NCBI RefSeq assembly: GCF_001746295.1
Contig: NZ_MJAH01000005.1
Location: forward strand, 241,723-305,722
Direction of reading: 5' to 3'
DNA: 64,000 nucleotides
Origin: Streptomyces sp. LUP47B
GTDB taxonomy: Bacteria > Actinomycetota > Actinomycetes > Streptomycetales > Streptomycetaceae
Part shown: positions 50,444 through 59,796 of the stretch, in pieces
How positions within the stretch are numbered: position 1 is the stretch's first letter
Layout of the letters: the number at the start of each line of letters is the position of its first letter
Position numbers and translations under genes: made by a program
The notes under the pieces: generated by a model
Seen by the model: only the letters and a program-made list of their open reading frames with translations
The model's database searches: none
What the model was told of the DNA's origin: nothing

Positions 50444-51469
50444 TCAGTCCTGGGCGCGCCCCGTCGTCACACGGGCGATCATGAGGGCCACCAGGATGAT
50501 TCCGCCGTAGATGGCCTGGATCCAGAAGGACGGCACCTGGGCGAGTGTCAGCAGGTTCTGTACGACACCCAGCAGGAGTACGCCGGTCAGGGCGCCGAAC
50601 ATGGTGCCCTTGCCGCCGTCGAGGCTGATGCCGCCGATCACCGCCGCCGCGAACACGGTGAAGATCATGTTCTGGCCCTGATTGGCGCTGATCGCGCCGA
50701 CATAGCCGGTCTGCATGATGCCGCCGACGGAGGCGAGGACACCGGCCACGACGAACACGCCGAGCATCACGCGCTCGACGCGGATGCCCGCGGCGCGGGC
50801 CGCGTCGGCGTTGCCGCCGATGGCGTAGAGGGAACGGCCGATGCGGTGGTACTTCAGGACGAAGCCGGTGACGGCGAAGGCGACCGCGGCGAGCCACACG
50901 GACATGGGGACGCTCAGGAAGGTCGTGGTGGCCAGGGAGTAGAAGCTGTCCGGCATGCCGAAGAGAGTCTTGCCCTTGGTGGCGCCTACGAGCAGTCCGC
51001 GCAGCACGATCAGCATCGCGAGCGTCACGATGAACGCGTTGAGCTTGAACTTCACGACCAGGATGCCGTTGAAGGCGCCGACGGCCGCGCCGACGACGAG
51101 GACCGCGAGCAGGGCGAGGACGGCCGGGAACTCGGTGCCCCAGCCGGACTGGGCCGCGGGCAGGACGAGGAGGGCTCCCACGGCGGGCGCGATGCCGACG
51201 ACCGACTCCAGGGAGAGGTCGAACTTGCCGGTGATCAGGACGAGGGACTCGGCGAGCACCACCATGGCGAGGGCGGCCGAGGCGCCGAGGATGGAGATCA
51301 GGTTGCGCTCGGTGAGGAACGAGTCGTTGACGAACGCGCCGAGCACCATGAGCAGCAACAGGGCGGGGACGAGGGCGAGTTCGCGGGCGCGGCGCAGCAG
51401 GACCGTCCGGGCTGCCCGCGCCTCGGGCACCCGCACGTGCTTCACCGGCGGAGCCTGGGTGTCAGCCAT
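50444..51469 (-). CDS. Sugar ABC transporter permease (RbsC type)
   Basis: 341-residue membrane component of a ribose/xylose-type sugar importer. About nine hydrophobic segments, with the family EAA-like region KYHRIGRSLYAIGGNADAARAAGIRV and the conserved ISANQGQNMIFTVFAAAVIGGISLDGGKGT. A single permease probably forms a homodimer with the fused twin ATPase. Its start overlaps the ATPase gene by 8 bp. The context indicates uptake of L-fucose or a fucosylated fragment. Confidence 0.92.
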   Translation of the reverse strand: MADTQAPPVKHVRVPEARAARTVLLRRARELALVPALLLLMVLGAFVNDSFLTERNLISILGASAALAMVVLAESLVLITGKFDLSLESVVGIAPAVGALLVLPAAQSGWGTEFPAVLALLAVLVVGAAVGAFNGILVVKFKLNAFIVTLAMLIVLRGLLVGATKGKTLFGMPDSFYSLATTTFLSVPMSVWLAAVAFAVTGFVLKYHRIGRSLYAIGGNADAARAAGIRVERVMLGVFVVAGVLASVGGIMQTGYVGAISANQGQNMIFTVFAAAVIGGISLDGGKGTMFGALTGVLLLGVVQNLLTLAQVPSFWIQAIYGGIILVALMIARVTTGRAQD

Positions 51470-52955
51470 GGTGGTCCACTCCTTCGATGGAGGCGATCAG
51501 CTCGTGGTCGCGCCAGCCGGCCGGATGCTCGGCGACCACGCGGCCGTGGAAGAGGACGAGGACGCGGTCGCAGCGGCGCAGGTCGTCGAGTTCGTCGGAG
51601 ACGACGAGGACCGCGGTGCCGTCCTCGCGGGCGGTGTCCACGCGGGAGAGGAGGGACTCCTTGGACTTCACGTCGACGCCCGCGGTGGGGTTGATGAGGA
51701 CGAGCAGGCGGGGGTCGGAGGCGAGCGCGCGGGCCATGACGACCTTCTGCGCGTTGCCGCCGGAGAGGTCCGAGACCGGCTGGTCGGGGCCCTCGGTGTG
51801 GATGTCGAGCCGGTCGATCAGCTCGGTGGCGAAGCCGCGCTTGCGGTCGGTGCCGACGAAGCCGTAGCGGCCGAGCCGGTCCAGGACACTGAGCGTGGCG
51901 TTGTCACCGATGGTCATGCCGAAGACCAGGCCCTGCGCGTGCCGGTCGCGTGGCACGAAGCCGACGCCCGCTTTCAAGGAGGCCTGCACATCGCCGAACG
52001 GCAGCGGCCTGCCGTCGAGCCGGGCCGTTCCGCCCGTCGGGGTGTGCAGTCCCGTGAAGGACTCGGCCAGCTCGATCTTGCCGCTGCCGCTGATGCCGGC
52101 GAGTCCGACGACCTCACCGCGGCGCACGGTGAGGTCGACGTCCTCGTAGGCGTCGGAGGTGAGGCCGCTGACGTCGAGGAGGACCGGGGCGGTTTCCCCG
52201 ACCTCCCTGAGCTGTACGGCCTGTTCGGCGATGGTCTCGCCGGCCATGGCCTCGATCAGGGCCGTCCGGGGCATGTCGGCGACCGGGGCCGTGGTGATCC
52301 AGCGGGCGTCCCTGAGGACCGTCACCGTCTGGCACACCTCGTACACCTCCTGGAGGTGGTGCGAGATGAACAGGAAGGTGACGCCGGAGTCCTGCAGTGC
52401 CCGCATCCGGCCGAAGAGCCGCTCGATCTCCCGCTTGTCGAGCTGCGCGGTCGGCTCGTCGAGGACGATGAAGCGGGCGCCGAAGCTCAACGCCCTCGCG
52501 ATCTCCACCATTTGGCGGTCCTCGACCTTGAGGTCGGCCGTGCGCGCCTCCGGGTCGACGCGCACGTCCCAGGTGTCGAGGAGTTCGGCGGCCCGGGTCC
52601 TCAGCCCACGCCAGCTGATGAACCCGCGCCGCAGGGGCTGCCGGTTGATGAAGAGGTTCTCGGCGACCGTCAACTCGGGTACGACGGTGGGCTTCTGGTA
52701 GACGCAGGCGACCTTGCTCCGCCAGGCGTCCCGGTCGGCGAGGGGTGGCGCGGGCTCGCCGTCGAAGCGGACGGTGCCCTCGTCGGGAGCCTGGAGGCCG
52801 GTGAGGATCGTGACGAGGGTGGACTTGCCCGCGCCGTTGCGGCCGACGAGGGCGTGGGACTCGCCGGGCAGGACGGTGAGGCGGCCGTCCGCGAGGGCGG
52901 TCGTGGGGCCGTACCGTTTGACGACCCCCTGGGCTTCAACGAGTGGGGTGCTCAT
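51462..52955 (-). CDS. Sugar ABC transporter twin ATP-binding protein (RbsA type)
   Basis: 497-residue protein with two fused ABC domains. The first has Walker A GRNGAGKST and Walker B FIVLDEPTA, with LKVEDRQMVEIARAL in place of a canonical LSGGQ. The second has the degenerate Walker A GISGSGKIE, a good signature (LSGGNAQKVVMARAL) and LLVLINPTAGVDV. This asymmetry is normal for RbsA/XylG-type proteins, where one site is catalytically weak. It overlaps the substrate-binding protein gene by 4 bp and the permease gene by 8 bp. Confidence 0.93.
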   Translation of the reverse strand: MSTPLVEAQGVVKRYGPTTALADGRLTVLPGESHALVGRNGAGKSTLVTILTGLQAPDEGTVRFDGEPAPPLADRDAWRSKVACVYQKPTVVPELTVAENLFINRQPLRRGFISWRGLRTRAAELLDTWDVRVDPEARTADLKVEDRQMVEIARALSFGARFIVLDEPTAQLDKREIERLFGRMRALQDSGVTFLFISHHLQEVYEVCQTVTVLRDARWITTAPVADMPRTALIEAMAGETIAEQAVQLREVGETAPVLLDVSGLTSDAYEDVDLTVRRGEVVGLAGISGSGKIELAESFTGLHTPTGGTARLDGRPLPFGDVQASLKAGVGFVPRDRHAQGLVFGMTIGDNATLSVLDRLGRYGFVGTDRKRGFATELIDRLDIHTEGPDQPVSDLSGGNAQKVVMARALASDPRLLVLINPTAGVDVKSKESLLSRVDTAREDGTAVLVVSDELDDLRRCDRVLVLFHGRVVAEHPAGWRDHELIASIEGVDHHG

Positions 52956-54025
52956 TTGACCGTGTTGCCCCACAGCTTGGGGTCGTCGACGTTGTCCTTG
53001 GTGACCAGGGGCGCGGGCAGCTGGTCCTCCAGGATGCCGCTGGACAGCTTGACGATCGTGGAGTCGTGGTCGGTCGGACCGGGCTTGAAGGTCTTCCCCT
53101 GCATCGCCGCCTTGATGTAGTACATGCCGTACTTGGCGTACAGGTCGGCGGGCTGGGAGACGGTGGCGTCGATCTCGCCCTTGCGGATGGCGTCGAACTC
53201 CTGCGGGATGCCGTCGTTGGAGACGATGTCGATGTGGCCCGCCTGCCCGGCCTTCTTCAGCATCCCCTTGGACTTGAGGGTCTGCAGGGTCGGCGCGAGG
53301 TAGACGCCGCCGGCCTGCATGTAGATGCCCTTGATGTCGGGGTTGGCGTTCAGGAGGGTGCCCAGCTGCGAGGCGGCCGCGTCGGACTCCCACTTGGCGG
53401 GGATCTCCAGCACCTTCAGCTTCGGGAAGTTCTTCTTCACACAGGCCCGGAAGGCCTCGGAGCGGTCGCGGCCGTTGACGGAGGCCAGGTCGCCCATGAT
53501 CTGCACGACCTTGCCGGAGGGGATCTGCTCCCCGAGGTACTGGCAGGCCTTCTCGCCGTACGAGACGTTGTTCGCCCGTACGACCATGGCGACCTTGCCC
53601 TTGTCGGGGGCCACGTCGACCGCGACGACCGGGACGCCCTTGCGCTCGGCCTGGTCGAGGCCGGCCTCGATGGCGGCGCTGTCGAGCGGGGCGACGACCA
53701 GGCCCTTGACGCCCTGGTTGAGCTCGTTGTTGATGTCGGTGATCTGCTGGGAGGGATCGCTGTTGGAGTTGACCGTCTTCAGCGTGTCCACCCCCTCGGA
53801 CTTGGCCATCTTGGGCACGTAGTCGTTGTACGACTGCCAGAACGGCGAGGTCAGCAGCGGCAGGATCACTCCTACCTTGCCGGTCCCGTCGCCTCCCTCG
53901 GCGCCGGCGCTGCCGGTGTCCTTGGTGCTGCCGCACGCGGCGAGCACGAGCGAGGCGCTCGCAGCCGCGGCCACCGCGCCGATGATGCGAAACCTGTTCC
54001 GCTTCCCCACTGTTCTGCCGGGCAT
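52952..54025 (-). CDS. Sugar ABC transporter substrate-binding lipoprotein (RbsB type)
   Basis: 357-residue periplasmic-binding-protein-fold lipoprotein: signal peptide with lipobox LAAC (Cys near residue 31), then two alpha/beta lobes. Typical ribose-type features are GVILPLLTSPFWQSY, the GLVVAPLDSAAIEAGLDQ region and IVSNDGIPQEFDAI. ATG at 54025 follows GAGGAG. It is the first gene of the eight-gene fucose operon; its promoter region carries a GntR-type operator between the presumed -35 and -10 boxes. The ligand is inferred to be L-fucose or an oligosaccharide containing it. Confidence 0.92.
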   Translation of the reverse strand: MPGRTVGKRNRFRIIGAVAAAASASLVLAACGSTKDTGSAGAEGGDGTGKVGVILPLLTSPFWQSYNDYVPKMAKSEGVDTLKTVNSNSDPSQQITDINNELNQGVKGLVVAPLDSAAIEAGLDQAERKGVPVVAVDVAPDKGKVAMVVRANNVSYGEKACQYLGEQIPSGKVVQIMGDLASVNGRDRSEAFRACVKKNFPKLKVLEIPAKWESDAAASQLGTLLNANPDIKGIYMQAGGVYLAPTLQTLKSKGMLKKAGQAGHIDIVSNDGIPQEFDAIRKGEIDATVSQPADLYAKYGMYYIKAAMQGKTFKPGPTDHDSTIVKLSSGILEDQLPAPLVTKDNVDDPKLWGNTVK

Positions 54026-54090
54026 CTGGAGGCTCCTCGTTGAGCGTGTCGAGCGTGATCGAGCATGAGCGTGTTCGAGCAGATGACGCA

Positions 54091-54118
54091 TACTTATCAG
54101 ACCACTCGGCCCTTGCAA
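54091..54118 (-). promoter_or_regulatory. Fucose operon promoter with an operator in its spacer
   Basis: On the reverse strand TTGCAA (54118-54113) forms a -35 box, with TAAGTA(T) about 16 bp later (54096-54090) as the -10. The spacer contains TGGTCTGATAA (54104-54094), which keeps one half of the TGGTNNNACCA motif seen at 54158-54168. The start codon is at 54025. Confidence 0.5.
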
Positions 54119-54157
54119 TACCCTCCGGCGGCAGATTTTCCCGTCTTTCGGCCATAG

Positions 54158-54168
54158 TGGTCCGACCA
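54158..54168. promoter_or_regulatory. FadR-type GntR operator (TGGT-CCG-ACCA)
   Basis: TGGTCCGACCA is a perfect inverted repeat with a 3-bp centre, matching the TNGTNNNACNA consensus of FadR-subfamily GntR regulators. It lies 48 bp before the start of the divergent GntR gene. Confidence 0.72.
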
Positions 54169-54215
54169 CCCTGGCGGTTAGACTGCGGCGCACCCCGGTG
54201 ATGTGGAGGAATGGC

Positions 54216-54917
54216 GTGGACGAGACAGCCCCGCAGAAGGGCACCGTGACGCAGCGCGCCATCGAGCAGATCAAGGCGATGATCGGCGAGGGCCGGCTGG
54301 AGCCGGGTGAGCGGCTGCCGACCGAGCGTGATCTGGCCGTCCAGCTGGGCCTCTCCCGCAGTTCGATGCGGGAGGCGATCCGGGCGCTGACGGTGATGGG
54401 CGTGCTGGAGGCCCGGCACGGCTCGGGGATCTACGTCACCCAGCTGGAGGCGGGTGACCTGCTGGAGACCTTCGGCGTGGTCGCCGACCTGTCCCGGGGC
54501 CCGCGTCTGGTGGAGCTGCTCGAGGTGCGCCGCGTCCTCGAGTCGACGGCGACCGCGCTGGCCGCCGCCCGCATCACGCCCGACCAGCTGGCCGAGGTCG
54601 AGAAACACCTCGCGGCGATGAACGCCACGGACGACCCCGAGGAGATCCTCGCCCACGACCTGGCATTCCACCGCGAAATCGCGGTGGCGGCCGGCAACGA
54701 CACGATGGCGGCGATCCTGGAGGGCCTGTCGTCGCGCACCTTCCGGGCGCGGGTGTGGCGCGGCTACCAGGAGGAGGGCGCCTTCGAACGGACGCGGCGC
54801 GAGCACGCCGCGATCCACCGGGCCCTGATCGCCCACGACCCCGAGGCGGCGCGGGCGGCGGCGGCCGCGCATGTGGGCGAGGTGGAGGAGTGGCTGCGGA
54901 CGCAGCTCGGGGGCTGA
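54216..54917 (+). CDS. GntR-family regulator, FadR (FCD) subfamily
   Basis: 233-residue regulator. The winged helix domain (about 10-75) includes LEPGERLPTERDLAVQLGLSRSSMREAIRALTVMG and ARHGSGIYV. The FCD effector domain (about 90-225) contains the metal-binding histidine pattern (EILAHDLAFHREIAVAAGN, later HAAIHRALIAHD). GTG at 54216 has GGAGGA at 54205-54210; the ATG at 54201 is too close to that site. It is divergent from the fucose operon and has a TGGTCCGACCA site upstream, so it probably represses that operon and itself until a pathway intermediate binds. Confidence 0.92.
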   Translation: MDETAPQKGTVTQRAIEQIKAMIGEGRLEPGERLPTERDLAVQLGLSRSSMREAIRALTVMGVLEARHGSGIYVTQLEAGDLLETFGVVADLSRGPRLVELLEVRRVLESTATALAAARITPDQLAEVEKHLAAMNATDDPEEILAHDLAFHREIAVAAGNDTMAAILEGLSSRTFRARVWRGYQEEGAFERTRREHAAIHRALIAHDPEAARAAAAAHVGEVEEWLRTQLGG

Positions 54918-54947
54918 GAGGTGCGACGAGGATCGGTTCACGAGGTG

Positions 54948-54973
54948 AAGGGGGCGGGTCTCCCCGCCCCCTT
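54948..54973. terminator. Bidirectional terminator between gntR and the mannosidase gene
   Basis: AAGGGGGCGGG (54948-54958) and CCCGCCCCCTT (54963-54973) form a perfect 11-bp stem with a TCTC loop, 30 bp after the gntR stop and 2 bp before the stop of the convergent mannosidase gene. Confidence 0.88.
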
Positions 54974-54975
54974 GC

Positions 54976-57900
54976 TCAGGCCCTGCTGAACCGCAGCGTG
55001 ACCAGCTCGAACGGCCGCAGTCGCAGGGCCACCTCGTTCCCCTCACACCGCAGCGAGGGCGCATCCGCCGACGGGCGCTCCAGCAGGTCCGTCGCCGTGA
55101 CCCCGGCGACCTCGAACCCCGCCGTGAGGGTGGCCCGGGCCCGCCCGCCGTGGGCCTCGTGGAGGCGGACCACCACGTCCCCGCTTCCGTCGTCGGCGAG
55201 TTTGACCGCGGTGATCACCACCGCCTCCTGGTCGACGCTCACGAGGGGAGCGACCTCCTGGGAACCCCGCACGGACCGGTCCGGCAGATTGATCCGCCAC
55301 CCCTCCCGTACCGCGTCCCCGATGCCCGCGCCCGGCACCAGCGCGTGCCGGAACCGGTGGACGCCCTGGTCGGTCTCGGGGTCGGGGAAACGCGGGGCCC
55401 GCAGCAGCGACACCCGGACCGTGGTGGTCGTGCCATGGTCACCGTCGGCCCGGACCGTACGGGTCACGTCGTGCCCGTACGTCGAGTCGTTGACGATCGC
55501 CACGCCCCAGCCCGGTTCCTCCAGGTGCACGAAGCGGTGGTTGCAGGCCTCGAACTTCGCCGCCTCCCATGAGGTGTTGGTGTGGGTGGGCCGGTGGAAG
55601 TGCCCGAACTGCGTCTCCGACGCGTACCGTTCGGCGTGCACGTCGAGCGGGAAGGCCAGCTTCAGGAACTTCTCCGTCTCGTGCCAGTCGACCTCCGTGT
55701 CCACGAGAAGCCGCCGCTCACCGGGCCCGAGGGACAGCACCTGGGTGACGCGGGAGCCGCCGAAGGTCCGCACGATCCGCACACCGTGCCCGTCGGGGGC
55801 GAGCTCGTCCACATCGGTGAGATCCGTGACCGTGTTGCGGTAGAACTCGTCCACGTCCCACGCATCCCACATGTTCGGGAAGTCCGGGTGGAGTTGGAGG
55901 AGGTTGCCGGCGCGGCCCGGTGCGATCGTCTCGCGGTCGGCCTCGATGTCGTACACGGAGACGGCCAGTCCGTGCGCGTCGACCTCGACCCGCAGGATGC
56001 CGTTGTCCAGGACGTGCCCGCCGCCGGGCCGCTCGGTCACGGTCGTCCGTCCCTCGACGACCGCCGTTCCGGCGCCGCCCGCGGCGACTCCTTTACGGCC
56101 ATGGGGTGCGGCGTTGAAGAGCAGTTCCCGTGTGCCCTCCCCCGCCAGGGCGCGCTGGGCCGTGTCGATGATGCCGGTCAGCTCGTCCGCGAGCCGCTCG
56201 TACGTGCGCCGCGCCTCCCGGTGCACCCAGGCGATCGACGACCCCGGCAGGATGTCGTGGAACTGGTGGAGCAGCACCGTCTTCCAGATGCGGTCCAACT
56301 CCTCGTACGGGTAAGGCGATCCGGTCCGTACGGCTGCCGTCGCCGCCCACAGTTCGGCCTCGCGCAGGAGATGTTCGCTGCGGCGGTTGCCCTGCTTGGT
56401 CTTCGCCTGGCTGGTGAGGGTCGCGCGGTGCAGTTCGAGGTAGAGCTCGCCGACCCAGACGGGTGGTTCGGGGTACTCGGCCTCGGCCTTGGTGAAGAAC
56501 TCCTTCGGGGTCTCCCAGGCCACGGTCGCCGAGCCTTCGAGGTCGCGCAGCCGGGCCGCCTTGGCGACCATCTCCCTCGTGGTGCCGCCTCCTCCGTCGC
56601 CCCAGCCGGTGGGGGCGAGGGAGTGCCGGGCGACCCCCTTGTCCTTGAAGTTCCGTGCCGCGTGGGCGATCTCGCTGCCCTTCATGGAGCAGTTGTAGGT
56701 GTCGACGGGTGGGAAGTGCGTGAAGATCCGGGTGCCGTCGATGCCCTCCCACTGGAAGGTGTGGTGGGGGAACTCGTTGGTCCGGGACCAGGAGATCTTC
56801 TGTGTCAGCAGCCACTTGGAGCCCGCGGCCCTGATGATCTGGGGCAGTCCGGCCGCGAAGCCGAACGTGTCGGGCAGCCACGCCTCCTGGTTCTCGATGC
56901 CGAACTCGTCGAGGAAGAACCGTTTGCCGTGCACGAACTGACGGGCCATCGCCTCCGAGCCGGGCATGTTGGTGTCCGACTCCACCCACATGCCGCCGGC
57001 CGGCACGAACCGCCCGTCCGCCACCGCCTTCTTGACCCGCGCCCACACCTCGGGCCGGTGGTCGCGGACCCATGCCCACTGCTGGGCCTGGGACATGGCG
57101 AACACGAACTCCGGCTCGTCGTCGAGGAGCGCGGTCATGTTGGAGGTCGTCCGGGCGACCTTGCGCACGGTCTCCCGCAGCGGCCACAGCCACGCCGAGT
57201 CGATGTGGGCGTGTCCCACGGCGCAGAGGTGGTGGGCGGAGGGGACGGCGGGCGCCTCGAAGGCACTGTCCAACCGCGAACGGGCCTGCGCCGCCGTGCC
57301 GCCCACGTCCTGGAGGTCCAGCGCGTCCAGCGCCTTCTCCACCGCCCGCAGGATCTCCCAGCGCCGCGCAGACTCCACCGGCAGCTCGGCCATCAGCTCA
57401 CCGAGCACCTCCAGGTCGATCACCAGTTGCCACACCGTCTCGTCGAGGACGGCGAGGTCCATGCGTGCCAGCCGGTACTGCGGTTCGCCGCCCGCGGTCT
57501 CCTTGTCGCCCAACCGCGTGGGCAGGAAGGGGTGGTGGTCGAGGATGACGGGGTTCGAGGCGGCCTCGATGTGCAGGCGGATCTCCTCGCCGCCCTCGAC
57601 GGGGGCGCCGATCCGCACCCACTGGTTGCGCGGGTTGAGGCCCTTCACCGGGGTGCCGTCGGGCCGGTAGACCAGGCCCTCGCACTGGAAGCCGGGCATG
57701 TTCTCGTCGAAGCCGAGGTCGAGGAGGGCCTCGACGGTTTTCCCGGCCCACGCCTCGGGGACGGTCCCGGTGACCCGGAACCAGCTGGTGCCCCAGGGAG
57801 CACCCCAGCGGGCGCCCACGGCGATGGGCTCAGGCTCGGCCGCCAGGCCCTCGGCGACGGGCACCGGCTCGTCGGGGGCGTGCCACACCGCAACTTCCAG

Positions 57901-57990
57901 CGGCACGGACTCGGGGTACACGGCGGGGCGGAGTCGCTCGTCGAGGACACGCCTGAGGCGGGCTTCGACCAGGCTGCGGTCGTCATGCAT
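54976..57990 (-). CDS. GH38 alpha-mannosidase
   Basis: 1004-residue glycoside hydrolase family 38 enzyme. An N-terminal beta domain is followed by the catalytic domain with the zinc site GHAHIDSAWLWPL (His 262, Asp 264) and the nucleophile in WLPDTFGF (Asp 374). A linker helix domain and a large C-terminal beta-sandwich complete the usual architecture. There is no signal peptide, so it acts in the cytoplasm on imported mannosides. The ATG at 57990 follows GGAGAG. It sits between the fucose operon and the exported fucosidase/hexosaminidase genes, which suggests use of mannose-containing glycoprotein glycans. Confidence 0.93.
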   Translation of the reverse strand: MHDDRSLVEARLRRVLDERLRPAVYPESVPLEVAVWHAPDEPVPVAEGLAAEPEPIAVGARWGAPWGTSWFRVTGTVPEAWAGKTVEALLDLGFDENMPGFQCEGLVYRPDGTPVKGLNPRNQWVRIGAPVEGGEEIRLHIEAASNPVILDHHPFLPTRLGDKETAGGEPQYRLARMDLAVLDETVWQLVIDLEVLGELMAELPVESARRWEILRAVEKALDALDLQDVGGTAAQARSRLDSAFEAPAVPSAHHLCAVGHAHIDSAWLWPLRETVRKVARTTSNMTALLDDEPEFVFAMSQAQQWAWVRDHRPEVWARVKKAVADGRFVPAGGMWVESDTNMPGSEAMARQFVHGKRFFLDEFGIENQEAWLPDTFGFAAGLPQIIRAAGSKWLLTQKISWSRTNEFPHHTFQWEGIDGTRIFTHFPPVDTYNCSMKGSEIAHAARNFKDKGVARHSLAPTGWGDGGGGTTREMVAKAARLRDLEGSATVAWETPKEFFTKAEAEYPEPPVWVGELYLELHRATLTSQAKTKQGNRRSEHLLREAELWAATAAVRTGSPYPYEELDRIWKTVLLHQFHDILPGSSIAWVHREARRTYERLADELTGIIDTAQRALAGEGTRELLFNAAPHGRKGVAAGGAGTAVVEGRTTVTERPGGGHVLDNGILRVEVDAHGLAVSVYDIEADRETIAPGRAGNLLQLHPDFPNMWDAWDVDEFYRNTVTDLTDVDELAPDGHGVRIVRTFGGSRVTQVLSLGPGERRLLVDTEVDWHETEKFLKLAFPLDVHAERYASETQFGHFHRPTHTNTSWEAAKFEACNHRFVHLEEPGWGVAIVNDSTYGHDVTRTVRADGDHGTTTTVRVSLLRAPRFPDPETDQGVHRFRHALVPGAGIGDAVREGWRINLPDRSVRGSQEVAPLVSVDQEAVVITAVKLADDGSGDVVVRLHEAHGGRARATLTAGFEVAGVTATDLLERPSADAPSLRCEGNEVALRLRPFELVTLRFSRA

Positions 57991-58200
57991 GCGGGGTGCT
58001 CTCCAAGGGTCCGGGGGTTACCAGGGATGCGTCACGGTCACGGGGTTCCGACGACGTGTACAGCTCCCCCACGGCACCCAGCTCCAACCACGCCCGCCCC
58101 TCGCCCTGTTCGGGCCGGAGGCCGCCGCCGGGCAGGAGCCGGTGCCGGGCGTGGTGGCGTACGGCCCGGGAGCGGGGTTCCCTGCGAGACGCAGGTACGG

Positions 58201-58222
58201 GGCCCGCGGTGATCCGCGGGCC
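58201..58222. terminator. Hairpin terminator after the fucosidase gene
   Basis: GGCCCGCGG (58201-58209) and CCGCGGGCC (58214-58222) pair perfectly around TGAT, 31 bp beyond the reverse-strand fucosidase stop at 58254. It separates the GH20-GH29 operon from the mannosidase gene. Confidence 0.75.
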
Positions 58223-58253
58223 AGGGCACCCGACCCGGTGGCCGCTCGCTCCC

Positions 58254-59786
58254 TCAGACCTCGGACCGGTACAGCCCGAACTCCTTGATGTGTACGGCAC
58301 TTCGGGCCTGTGTCACCCGCAGTCGCCACCTCCGGGCCCGTACCGGAGCCGACAGCGGCAGGATGCGGCTCGCGCCGATGGTCCCGGCGCCCGTGACCTT
58401 CGTCCAGGTGCCGTCGCGGAACGCCTCGACGACGAAGCTCTCCACCTGCTGGCCGTGCCGGATGTCCTCGGCGAGCAGGATGCGGTCGACCTCGTGGTCC
58501 GTGCCGAGGTCGACGGTGACACGGCCCGGTGCCGACGTGGTGCGACCGCGCACGGCCAGGTCCTGCGGCAGTTCCCGCTCGATCCGTTCCCTGAACTCCC
58601 GCAGCCGTACGACGTCCGTGCCGTGCAGCAGGCCCTCCGTGTCCGGTGGGACGTTGAGCAGCAGCACCGCGTTGCGCCCCACCGAGCCGAAGAAGATCTC
58701 CGTCAGGTAGTCCACGGACTTGGGCTGCTGGTCGGCGTGGTAGAACCAGCCGTCGCGGATGGAGACGTCACACTCGGCGGGCCACCACTGGAGGTAGTCC
58801 GTCGCGGGCTGCGCCTTCACCAGAGCGGCACGACTGCCCTCGTCGGGGGTGTCGTAGGACATGGCCCAGTCGGTGCGGCCGTACTGGTTCTCCTTGACCG
58901 GGATGACGCTCCACTCGTCCTCGCGTGCGATACCGCTCTCGTTCCCGACCCAGCGCAGGTCGGGACCGGTGACGGCGATCGCCGCGTCCGGGGCGAGGGT
59001 CCGCACCAGGCTGTACCAGCTGTCCCAGTCGTAGCTCTCCACCTTCTCGGGCGGGATGTGCCCCTGCGCGCCGTCGAACCACACCTCGTCGACGGGCCCG
59101 TACTCGGTGAGCACCTCGTACAGCGTGTTGAGCATGTGGGCGCCGTAGTCGGTCGCGTCCAGGGTGTGGAAGCGGTCCGGCGCACGGTCGTCGTCCGCCA
59201 CCAGGGTCGGGATCGTGCGCGGGGAACGTGCGCTGCCGTTGGCGTACACGCCGTGCAGGTACTGGTTCTCGTCGGCGGGCGAGATGTAGACGCCGACCTC
59301 GATGCCGTGGCGGCGCATGGAGTCGGCGAAGGAACGCAGCACATCGCCCTGTCCGTCGCGCCAACTGCTCGACGCCACCGAGTGGTCGGTGTAGCGGGAG
59401 GGATAGAGGACGAAGCCGTCGTGGTGCTTGACGGTGAGGATGGCGAGCTTGAAGCCGCCGTCCTTCAGGGCCGCCGCCCACTGGTCGGTGTCGAGGCCGG
59501 CCGGCTGGAAGACGTCCGGGTCCTCGTCGCCGGTACCCCACTCCAGGCCGGTGAAGGTGTTCACGCCGAAGTGCAGAAAGGCGGTCCGCTCCAGGCTCTG
59601 CCAGGCGATCTGCCGTGCGGTGGGCCTGACGAGGGACGCCTTGCGGACGAGGTCGGCCTCGGTGTCGTCCGGGGAGACGGGGATGCGGTAGGAGCGGTCG
59701 TCGGAGGCCGCGGCGGCCATCGTGGGGATGCCGGTCACGGCGAGTGCGGTGGCGGCGGTGACGAAGAGGCGTCTGGAGACGGTCAT
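58254..59786 (-). CDS. Exported GH29 alpha-L-fucosidase
   Basis: 510-residue secreted enzyme with a Tat-type signal (SRRLFVTAATALAVTG, cleavage near 27). The GH29 barrel (about 40-390) includes FLHFGVNTFTG, TVKHHDGFVL and the catalytic nucleophile in VDEVWFDGAQG (Asp 238). A C-terminal F5/8-type (CBM32-like) beta-sandwich (about 400-508) probably binds sugar. It releases terminal L-fucose outside the cell, feeding the fucose transporter and pathway of the adjacent operon. It begins 10 bp after the GH20 gene stop, so the two form an operon driven from upstream of GH20. Confidence 0.93.
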   Translation of the reverse strand: MTVSRRLFVTAATALAVTGIPTMAAAASDDRSYRIPVSPDDTEADLVRKASLVRPTARQIAWQSLERTAFLHFGVNTFTGLEWGTGDEDPDVFQPAGLDTDQWAAALKDGGFKLAILTVKHHDGFVLYPSRYTDHSVASSSWRDGQGDVLRSFADSMRRHGIEVGVYISPADENQYLHGVYANGSARSPRTIPTLVADDDRAPDRFHTLDATDYGAHMLNTLYEVLTEYGPVDEVWFDGAQGHIPPEKVESYDWDSWYSLVRTLAPDAAIAVTGPDLRWVGNESGIAREDEWSVIPVKENQYGRTDWAMSYDTPDEGSRAALVKAQPATDYLQWWPAECDVSIRDGWFYHADQQPKSVDYLTEIFFGSVGRNAVLLLNVPPDTEGLLHGTDVVRLREFRERIERELPQDLAVRGRTTSAPGRVTVDLGTDHEVDRILLAEDIRHGQQVESFVVEAFRDGTWTKVTGAGTIGASRILPLSAPVRARRWRLRVTQARSAVHIKEFGLYRSEV

Positions 59787-59796
59787 GGGGGGCTCC

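Noticed and set aside
51462..55064. 1200-residue reverse ORF spanning the ABC transporter genes and the gntR region
   Set aside because: Only its last 497 codons, the ATPase, are real; the rest reads through the substrate-binding protein gene and divergent promoter in the wrong frame.
57991..58253. Possible gene remnant between the mannosidase and fucosidase genes
   Set aside because: A reverse frame is open and moderately G/C-ending, but two frames look equally good, there is no start or family match, and the region is explained by a terminator and a promoter.
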